Source of the DNA: Elusimicrobiota bacterium
GTDB taxonomy: Bacteria > Elusimicrobiota > Elusimicrobia > UBA1565 > UBA9628
Assembly: GCA_016194705.1 (NCBI GenBank)
Contig: JACQAZ010000018.1
Coordinates: 1-64,000, forward strand
DNA length: 64,000 nt
Direction of reading: 5' to 3'
The notes under the pieces were generated by a model. It had not been told where the DNA came from. It did no database searches and saw only the letters and a program-made list of their open reading frames with translations. Numbering within the stretch: the stretch's first letter is position 1; each line of letters opens with the position of its first letter. A program made the position numbers and the translations under genes. Positions 58,150 to 64,000 of this stretch are shown here, in pieces.

Positions 58150-59319
58150 ATGCCGCCGAGAATCCTCTTCCTGGCGCCACAGCCTTATTTTCGCCTCCGC
58201 GGCATCTGCATCGCGGAGCAGACCTGTCTGGAAGTCCTCTCCGCCCGGGGCCTGGAGATCGATGTCCTGACCTTCCCTTTCGGCGAAGATCCCGTCGCTC
58301 TGCCGGGGGTCCGCATCTTCCGCCTGCCTGCTCTTCCGGGAATAAGCGACATCCCCATCGGGCCCTCCCTGCAGAAGATCCTGATGGACCTCTGGAGCCT
58401 GCCGTGGATCGCGGCCCGCCTCGTGCGCGGAGGATACGGATTCGTCCATGCCTGCGAAGAGAGCGTTTTCCTGGCGGCCCTGCTCAAGCCCTTCTTCATG
58501 TTCCGGCTGGTTTACGACATGGACGACGTGCTCAGCCTGCGCGTGGAGCGCAGCGGCTTCCTGCGCTCGAAAGCCCTGCTTCGAGGCGCGGCCGCGCTGG
58601 AGCGGTGGATGCTGCGCCGCGCGGACGCCGTCGTGACGAACAGCCGCGAGACGACGAGCTTCGCTCGGAGGCATTGCGGCGCCGATCGCGTCGTCTTCTA
58701 CGACCATGCCCCGCCGCTGCCGCCGGTCCTCAACGGCAGCCTGCCGGCGGAGCGGGAACGCCTGCGGCGGCGCTGGGACCTGGGGGATCAAAAGGTCATA
58801 CTCTACGCCGGGAACCTGGAGCCTTATCAGGGAGTGGATCTCCTCATCGACTCCCTGCCCGAAGTCTTCGAGACGCTGCCGGGCACCGTCTGCGTGATCA
58901 TCGGGGGGCAGCGGCCGCAGATAGAAAAACTGCGCCGGCGCTGCGAGTCCCTGGGCATAGGCCCCTCGGTGCGCTGGCTCGGGCCTCAGCCCCTGCCGGA
59001 GGCCTTCGCCTTCATGCAGACCGCCGACGTCCTGGTTTCTCCCATGACGCAGGAGAAGGCGGTGCCCATGAAGCTCTACGCCTACGGCGGTTCGGGCACC
59101 CCCATCGTCGCGACCGACTTGCCCAATCACAGGGAGTACCTCAACGAGGACTCCGCCGTCCTCGTGGCTCCGCAGAGCGGGGCGCTGGCCGAGGGGATAC
59201 TCCGCACGCTCGCGGAAAAGAACCTCGCGCGCAATGCGGTGATCACGACCCGGGCCGGCGAGTCAGCCGAGTGGGGACTCTCCGAGGCGTACCGCGCCGC
59301 CGGGCAGTCCCCCGCGTGA
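58150..59319 (+). CDS. GT4-type glycosyltransferase
   Basis: Protein of 389 residues with the GT-B layout. The N-terminal part is PPRILFLAPQPYFRLRG, and the C-terminal domain has VILYAGNLEPYQGVDLLI, PEAFAFMQTADVLVSPM and KAVPMKLYAYGGSGTPIVATD, the donor-binding region of GT4. It would transfer an activated sugar in the cytoplasm or at the inner membrane. Donor and acceptor are unknown. The end overlaps the GTG of the GT2-radical SAM gene, so the two are coupled. Confidence 0.88.
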   Translation: MPPRILFLAPQPYFRLRGICIAEQTCLEVLSARGLEIDVLTFPFGEDPVALPGVRIFRLPALPGISDIPIGPSLQKILMDLWSLPWIAARLVRGGYGFVHACEESVFLAALLKPFFMFRLVYDMDDVLSLRVERSGFLRSKALLRGAAALERWMLRRADAVVTNSRETTSFARRHCGADRVVFYDHAPPLPPVLNGSLPAERERLRRRWDLGDQKVILYAGNLEPYQGVDLLIDSLPEVFETLPGTVCVIIGGQRPQIEKLRRRCESLGIGPSVRWLGPQPLPEAFAFMQTADVLVSPMTQEKAVPMKLYAYGGSGTPIVATDLPNHREYLNEDSAVLVAPQSGALAEGILRTLAEKNLARNAVITTRAGESAEWGLSEAYRAAGQSPA

Positions 59320-61388
59320 TCGACGTCTGCGTCTCGACCCACAACAACCTCCCAGAACTGCCCGCCGTCCTCGATTCGATCTTCTCCCAGAGGGAAAATT
59401 TTCAGGGGAGAGTGTTCGTTATCGACAACGGTTCTACCGATGGAGGGCCGGACTGGGTCCGTCGCAACCGTCCTTGGGTCGAGGTTCTTGAGCAGGGACA
59501 AAACCGAGGTCCCTGCGCTTCCCGCAACGCGGCTCTCCGGGAACCCGGCGCGGAGTGGGTCCTTCTGCTGGACGGCGACTGCTCGTTGGCGCCCAAATTC
59601 GCGCAGGCCCTCATGCGCGACCGCGAAACCAATCCGGCCGAGGTCTACAGCGGGCGGACGGTGTATGCCGCCGAACCCGACCGGATCTACTACGACGCGG
59701 GAAGCGCCCACTTCCTCGGCCTGCTCTGCCTGGAGAACGTCCAGGCCTCTTCAGGGCGGGCGTTCGCTCCAACGCGCGAGCCCGGGGCGGTCTCCACCTC
59801 GGCGCTCTTGGTATCGCGGGAGGCCGCCCGGCGGGCGGGATTTTTCGACGAGGGCTATTTCTTTTTCGGAGAAGACTTGGACTTCTCTCTGCGCCTGCGC
59901 GCGCTGGGTTTTCGTCTAAGGCATGTGCCCGAGGCCGTGGTCCTGCACCACAAGCCGCTGCCGGGCTCGGAGCCTGCGGCCGCAGAAGACCGGAGAAGAT
60001 CGGCCCTGCGCAGCCAAAGACAGGGGCCCAATCGCTGGAGGACCTTGCTGAAGGTCTGCCGCGGGCGCACTCTTTTGCGGGCCGCGCCGCTCCACTTGGC
60101 TTATCAATCGATCGAAGGCCTCAACGCCCTTCGGGAGGGAAATGTCACGGAACATGCGGGGGGGTGGGTCCGGCTCGCGAAGGACCTTCATTCGGTCCTG
60201 AGCGCGCGCAGGTCGGTCCAAGCGTCCCGGTCGGTCGAGGACGCCGAACTGTTCGGCAACCCTGCGCTTTCTTGGCGGCCCGAGATTCTGGCCTTGCCGG
60301 GGGCCGGGCTGCTGAAGCGGCTGTTGGAGCTCGCCTGCGCCTTTTCTTGGTCTGGGCAAACCAGCCAATCCTCCTTGAGTCTACCCCGGCTCTTGATCGC
60401 GCGGATGAGGCAGTTCCGCTTGGCGGCGCGCGCGCGGCGCTTCGCGCAGACCGAGCCGGCTCGCATCCGGCGCCTGATCTTGATGCTTCAGAGCCAGTGC
60501 GCCCTGCGCTGCCGCATGTGCGACCTTTGGCTGGAGCCGGAATCTTCCTTGCCCGCCGACCGGATACCGGAACTGCTCCGAGCCAAATGCCTGGCGCCCG
60601 GCGTCAGCGTCCATCTCACCGGCGGGGAGCCGTTTCTCTACCCTGATTTTACCGTGACCTACGGCAGGATTCGCTCGCTCATGCCGGAGGCGGAGATGAC
60701 CATCCAATCCAGCGGCTCGCCGGCGGGAGCCATTCTTGACTTTCTCCGATCGGACCCGGACTTGCGGCGTACCACGCTGTGCTTCAGCTTCGACGGGGTG
60801 GGAGCGCATGATTTCCAACGGGGCCGGGCCGGAGCCGAGGCGGAACTCATGAGCCTGCTGGAGAAGTCCCGCCGGATGGTCCCGAACGCCAGGCTTCTTC
60901 TCAGGTTCACCATCACTCCTTGGAACGCGGGCGCGGTGCGTTCGACGTTCGCAATGGCGCGAGAATTGGGAGTCGGCATCCAATTCCAGATGGTCGATCA
61001 TAACCCGCAATATACGAACTCCGTGCGCCGGCCGAGGAACGGGACTCCGTTCCCGTTCCCTCCTGCGGCCCTGAAAACATTGGGGAAGGATCTGCGATCC
61101 GTTTTCAACGACCTCTCGGTGCTGCGCGACCGTCACGAGATGGGGCATCTGCTCCGCCTCATCGAGAGCCTCGACGATGATGGGCGAATCCCCTGCCGGC
61201 GCTCCTGTCCCGTGCCGTCGCAATCCGCCTTCATCCGGGCTGACGGCGCCGTATTGACCTGCCGCGGGCGGCCGCCGGTCGGCAACGCGCTGCAAGACGG
61301 GCTCGACGCCGCATGGAACAGCGAAGCGGCGGCTTTTCTAAGGCGGGCGGGCTGCGGCGCGTGCGAGCCGCGCTACAACGAGTTCTGA
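59316..61388 (+). CDS. GT2 glycosyltransferase fused to a radical SAM domain
   Basis: Protein of 690 residues. Residues 1-240 are a GT-A glycosyltransferase (VCVSTHNNLPE, VIDNGSTDGG, LLLDGDCS, GYFFFGEDLDFSLR). After a helical linker, residues 385-690 form a radical SAM domain with Cys395-Cys399-Cys402 (CALRCRMC), HLTGGEPFLYPDF and C-terminal cysteines near 627, 648, 679 and 682. Fusion of these two domains in one polypeptide is rare as far as I know and links sugar transfer directly to radical chemistry. The GTG start overlaps the GT4 gene. The gene ends 6 bases before a convergent gene. Confidence 0.85.
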   Translation: MIDVCVSTHNNLPELPAVLDSIFSQRENFQGRVFVIDNGSTDGGPDWVRRNRPWVEVLEQGQNRGPCASRNAALREPGAEWVLLLDGDCSLAPKFAQALMRDRETNPAEVYSGRTVYAAEPDRIYYDAGSAHFLGLLCLENVQASSGRAFAPTREPGAVSTSALLVSREAARRAGFFDEGYFFFGEDLDFSLRLRALGFRLRHVPEAVVLHHKPLPGSEPAAAEDRRRSALRSQRQGPNRWRTLLKVCRGRTLLRAAPLHLAYQSIEGLNALREGNVTEHAGGWVRLAKDLHSVLSARRSVQASRSVEDAELFGNPALSWRPEILALPGAGLLKRLLELACAFSWSGQTSQSSLSLPRLLIARMRQFRLAARARRFAQTEPARIRRLILMLQSQCALRCRMCDLWLEPESSLPADRIPELLRAKCLAPGVSVHLTGGEPFLYPDFTVTYGRIRSLMPEAEMTIQSSGSPAGAILDFLRSDPDLRRTTLCFSFDGVGAHDFQRGRAGAEAELMSLLEKSRRMVPNARLLLRFTITPWNAGAVRSTFAMARELGVGIQFQMVDHNPQYTNSVRRPRNGTPFPFPPAALKTLGKDLRSVFNDLSVLRDRHEMGHLLRLIESLDDDGRIPCRRSCPVPSQSAFIRADGAVLTCRGRPPVGNALQDGLDAAWNSEAAAFLRRAGCGACEPRYNEF

Positions 61389-61394
61389 GGCGAG

Positions 61395-62825
61395 TCAGGC
61401 GCCGATGCGGAGCACGCGTTGGGCGAAGCGCGCCCCGGCGCGTAGGGGATGGCGAGCCAGATGCTTGAGGTCGATCGCCGATTGCCATCGCCGCAGTGAT
61501 TCCAATAATTCCATTCGAGACATTTCGATCGTAGGCACGCTCGGCCTGACCGGCCTCAGGAAGGAATAGTTCATGTTTTCCGACCACAGCCCTCGCTCCA
61601 GGCAGTACTGCATGAGCTCCGTGCCAGGTAGGGGAGTCGCGAAAGAGAAGACGCGATAATCCAGATCCAGTTCGGCCGCCAGCCGGAAGGTCTCCTCGGT
61701 TTGGGCGCGCGTCTCTTGAGGCATTCCGACCACGAACAGCCCGACGACCCTGAGACCGAGCCTTTTCGCCCATTTCAACACCGGCCGCACCCTGCGCAGG
61801 TGCAAGGGCTTGCGCATGGGGCCTCTGAGTATCTCCTCATCTCCGGATTCTATGGCCAGCGTGATGCGGTGGCAGCCGGCTTCCTTCATCAGAGCCAGCA
61901 GCCTTTCATCGAGGGTCTCGACCATCAGCCCGTTGGGAGTGGACCAGGTCAGGTCGTACCGCCGGTCGATCATGCCCCGAAAGACCGCCGTGGCATGCGT
62001 CTTATTCAGGGTCAGGTTGTCGTCCTCGAACAGGATTTCCCGGATGCCGTATTTCTCGACCAGCATATCCATCTCCGCCAGCACGTTGCCCACGGAGCGG
62101 AGACGATATTGCCGTCCCCATACCGTATGGATGGAGCAAAAGGAGCAGGTGAAGGGGCAGCCGCGGGATGTGATCAGAGGAAGGAATCTTTTCCGTTTCA
62201 CGGGGCCGGTATGCGGCATATTGACGCGGAAATAATCCGCCAGGGGAAATCCGCTCCAGTCCGGAATCGGAATCAAATCCAAATTTGAAATGAGGGGCGC
62301 CCGGGGATTGATTCTCATCACGCCGCCTTCGTTGAACGCGATGCCGGGCAGGGGCTTCACGTCCTGCCCTCGCTCCAGCGAGGCCAATAGGCTGGGAAAA
62401 GCGTCTTCGGCTTCTCCCAGCACCACGAAGTCGACGTTGGAATCTGACAGGACCTTTTCGGGGGCGGCCGAAGGATGGGCTCCCCCCATCACCGTGATGA
62501 CGCGAGGATCGATGCCCTTGGCTATCCGACAGACTCGGGCGGCGTTCGCGGACTGGGAAGAGAACGGGCAGGATACCCCAATGACTTGCGGCCGCAGCAT
62601 TCGCAAGCGTTGGGCGATCTGCGCCTCGGAGAGGCCGTAGGTGAGCTGTTCGCGCTGCGCCGAAAGCTCTTCCTGCTCATGACCCTCGATCAAGGCGTCG
62701 AGGATCTGCACGTCATGATGGCGCCGCAGAACAGCCGCCAAATAGGCCAGTCCCAACGGCGGGTGGACGAACCTAGCTTCGCCGACGAAGATGGTGAACG
62801 GCGGCTGGACCAGGAGGACGCGCAT
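61395..62825 (-). CDS. B12-binding radical SAM protein, BchE-like
   Basis: Protein of 476 residues. The cobalamin-binding domain has LLVQPPFTIFVG, GVSCPFSSQ and VMGGAHPSAAPE, and the cluster motif is in TSRGCPFTCSFC. The barrel has FEDDNLTL, LAIESGDEEIL and GMPQETRAQTEE. It differs from the TPR-tailed family at 5-15 kb and is closer in type to the protein at 17,852. It starts 5 bases after the DegT gene and belongs to the same operon. A role in building or altering a sugar or lipid is possible from context. Confidence 0.9.
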   Translation of the reverse strand: MRVLLVQPPFTIFVGEARFVHPPLGLAYLAAVLRRHHDVQILDALIEGHEQEELSAQREQLTYGLSEAQIAQRLRMLRPQVIGVSCPFSSQSANAARVCRIAKGIDPRVITVMGGAHPSAAPEKVLSDSNVDFVVLGEAEDAFPSLLASLERGQDVKPLPGIAFNEGGVMRINPRAPLISNLDLIPIPDWSGFPLADYFRVNMPHTGPVKRKRFLPLITSRGCPFTCSFCSIHTVWGRQYRLRSVGNVLAEMDMLVEKYGIREILFEDDNLTLNKTHATAVFRGMIDRRYDLTWSTPNGLMVETLDERLLALMKEAGCHRITLAIESGDEEILRGPMRKPLHLRRVRPVLKWAKRLGLRVVGLFVVGMPQETRAQTEETFRLAAELDLDYRVFSFATPLPGTELMQYCLERGLWSENMNYSFLRPVRPSVPTIEMSRMELLESLRRWQSAIDLKHLARHPLRAGARFAQRVLRIGA

Positions 62826-62830
62826 GATTT

Positions 62831-64000
62831 TTAGCGGAACGAGGTCCGGTCTGCAAAGAACGCCTTCACCGCCTCGACGACGCACTGCACGTCCGAGGGG
62901 TCCAGATGGATCCCGATCGGCAGGGCAACGGCCTCGTTCCAAAAGCTCTCGGAGTTGGGATAGGCATCGGCCGAACCGGGCAGATCTCGGAACGCCGATA
63001 GACGCGGCAGCGGCTCGAAGAACTTGACGCGCGCCTCGATCCCGCGTCCCATCAAGAAAGTCGCAAGGGCGTCCCGATGGCGGGTGCGGATCACATACCA
63101 CCACCATGTATGAGCGCCGGGCGACTCCGGACGCGGCAGGGCAAGCGGGAACTCCGCGAGGCCGCGCGCATAGACTTCGGCAAGCTCCGACCGATGCGCC
63201 AGGATGCGGTCCAGGGATGCGGCCTGAGCCCGAACGCAAGCAACCTGCAGCGGGTCGAGATAGCCCGGGGTGCGCCCTCCTTTGATAACCCACGGGGAGG
63301 CGCCTTCCGGGTCGCGCATGAGCCGAACCCGCCTTCGATATTCTTCGTCGGAGGTGACGAAAATGCCGCCGTTACCAAGGCCCGATACGAGTTTGGTATG
63401 GCCGAAGCTGAACGCGGCCGCATCGCCGAAGGAGCCGGCGGGGCGGCCCTTCCAACGCAGGGCGTGCGCCTGGCAGGCGTCCTCGAGCAGGAACAAGCCT
63501 TCCGAACGGCAGAAATGCACGAGCGGTTCGGGGTCGCTCATGCCGCCGAAGAGGTGCACGGCGACGACGCCCTTCGTCCTGGGCCCCCGTTTGAGCGCCA
63601 ACTGCCCGGGATCGAGATGCGGGCCCGACGCAGAGAGATCGACGAAGATGGGGACCGCGCCGGCGTTGCGAACCGCCAGCCCGGTGGCTACGAAGGTGTA
63701 GCTCGGAATCAAGACCTCGTCGCCCGGCTCGACGCCCAGAGCCAACAAGGCGAAGGTGAGCGCCGTCGTGCCGCTCGAGGTGCCGACGCCGTGCGCCAGA
63801 CCCAAGGAACGCGCGTAGTCCGCTGCGAAGGATTCGAGATATTCCCAGATCTCGCGATCGGTGCGCAGCGCGAACGCCCGTTCCAGCTCGCTGAACAACT
63901 CCTCCTGCGAGAATCTGTAGCTTGCGGAATAGTCCGAAAATGGGACTTTGGCGGCCAGCGACGCCCGCGTGTCCAGCCGCCACTTCCAACGCTTGGCATC
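62831..64000 (-). CDS. DegT/DnrJ/EryC1/StrS aminotransferase, start outside window
   Basis: At least 389 residues; the frame stays open to base 64,000, so the N-terminus is missing. The edge part reads VPFSDYSASYRFSQEELF, the typical start region of these PLP enzymes. The core has TSSGTTALTFALLAL, EDACQAHALRWKG and SFGHTKLVSGLGNGG with the PLP Lys. Family members make amino-sugars or act on related keto-sugars for surface glycans and antibiotics. It lies 5 bases before the B12-radical SAM gene and supports a sugar pathway on this side of the window. Confidence 0.9.
   Translation of the reverse strand, partial: DAKRWKWRLDTRASLAAKVPFSDYSASYRFSQEELFSELERAFALRTDREIWEYLESFAADYARSLGLAHGVGTSSGTTALTFALLALGVEPGDEVLIPSYTFVATGLAVRNAGAVPIFVDLSASGPHLDPGQLALKRGPRTKGVVAVHLFGGMSDPEPLVHFCRSEGLFLLEDACQAHALRWKGRPAGSFGDAAAFSFGHTKLVSGLGNGGIFVTSDEEYRRRVRLMRDPEGASPWVIKGGRTPGYLDPLQVACVRAQAASLDRILAHRSELAEVYARGLAEFPLALPRPESPGAHTWWWYVIRTRHRDALATFLMGRGIEARVKFFEPLPRLSAFRDLPGSADAYPNSESFWNEAVALPIGIHLDPSDVQCVVEAVKAFFADRTSFR

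Overview
This 64 kb window is bacterial and GC-rich. Hand counts on sample lines give about 60-68% GC in most of it and about 53% around 37.5 kb. Genes are tightly packed, usually joined by 4-base ATGA/GTGA overlaps, and no gene-free stretch exceeds 300 bases (the longest gap is 31,511-31,707). I see no rRNA, tRNA, CRISPR array, insertion sequence or phage gene. The gene mix suggests a poorly cultured, metagenome-type lineage: 15 radical SAM proteins, an exosortase E/CPBP protease, an HprK-like kinase with a PqqD-like protein, a Wzm/Wzt exporter and carbamoyltransferase plus DUF5989. Elusimicrobiota is one candidate, but that phylum guess is an inference and weak.

Region 1 (20-24,829) is a radical SAM supercluster, almost all on the + strand and translationally coupled. 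It opens with a SPASM-type radical SAM enzyme. Next is a 1,430-residue protein with an S26 (Sec11-type) peptidase domain fused to a beta-helix containing exact 471-bp tandem repeats. Then come three related cobalamin-binding radical SAM proteins with TPR-like tails (5.5, 10.4 and 13.8 kb), each with one or more radical SAM partners, including short CNYRCxYC-type enzymes. The second of the three is broken by a deletion of about 119 bp. A GT39-type glycosyltransferase, a fourth B12-radical SAM protein, a GT2-methyltransferase fusion, an SGNH/TPR protein, another short radical SAM enzyme, an O-methyltransferase and a degenerate metallo-beta-lactamase-like protein complete the region.

Region 2 (24,839-35,111) holds a PqqD-like protein with its own promoter, an HprK-like kinase and a GT2-nucleotidyltransferase fusion, together resembling HPr-rel-A type PqqD/HprK/nucleotidyltransferase modules. 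A radical SAM enzyme, a GT2 enzyme, a ClpP-fold periplasmic protein, a large secreted protein of unknown function and a trypsin-like protease follow. Region 3 (35,120-41,400) has visibly lower GC. It contains a 52-residue protein that is almost only a signal peptide plus a VPEID-CTERM-like tail, directly before exosortase E. It also has an HTTM (gamma-carboxylase-like) gene and a redoxin/cytochrome c/copper-monooxygenase-like gene, divergent from a solute-binding protein gene.

Region 4 (41,410-53,205) has an orphan DctP-like protein, an isochorismatase-fold hydrolase, two 605-residue asparagine-synthase-like proteins, an isopropylmalate-dehydrogenase-like enzyme, a Wzm/Wzt-type ABC exporter, an amidohydrolase and a GT39-cupin fusion with a cupin lipoprotein. 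This looks like a small-molecule or glycan synthesis and export locus. Region 5 (53,281-64,000) has a frameshifted ferritin-like gene, carbamoyltransferase, DUF5989, a second orphan DctP, an SGNH protein, a GT4 enzyme, a GT2-radical SAM fusion, a B12-radical SAM protein and a DegT aminotransferase cut by the window edge. The whole window is consistent with synthesis and decoration of cell-surface glycans or a secreted natural product by radical chemistry. No product can be named from sequence alone.
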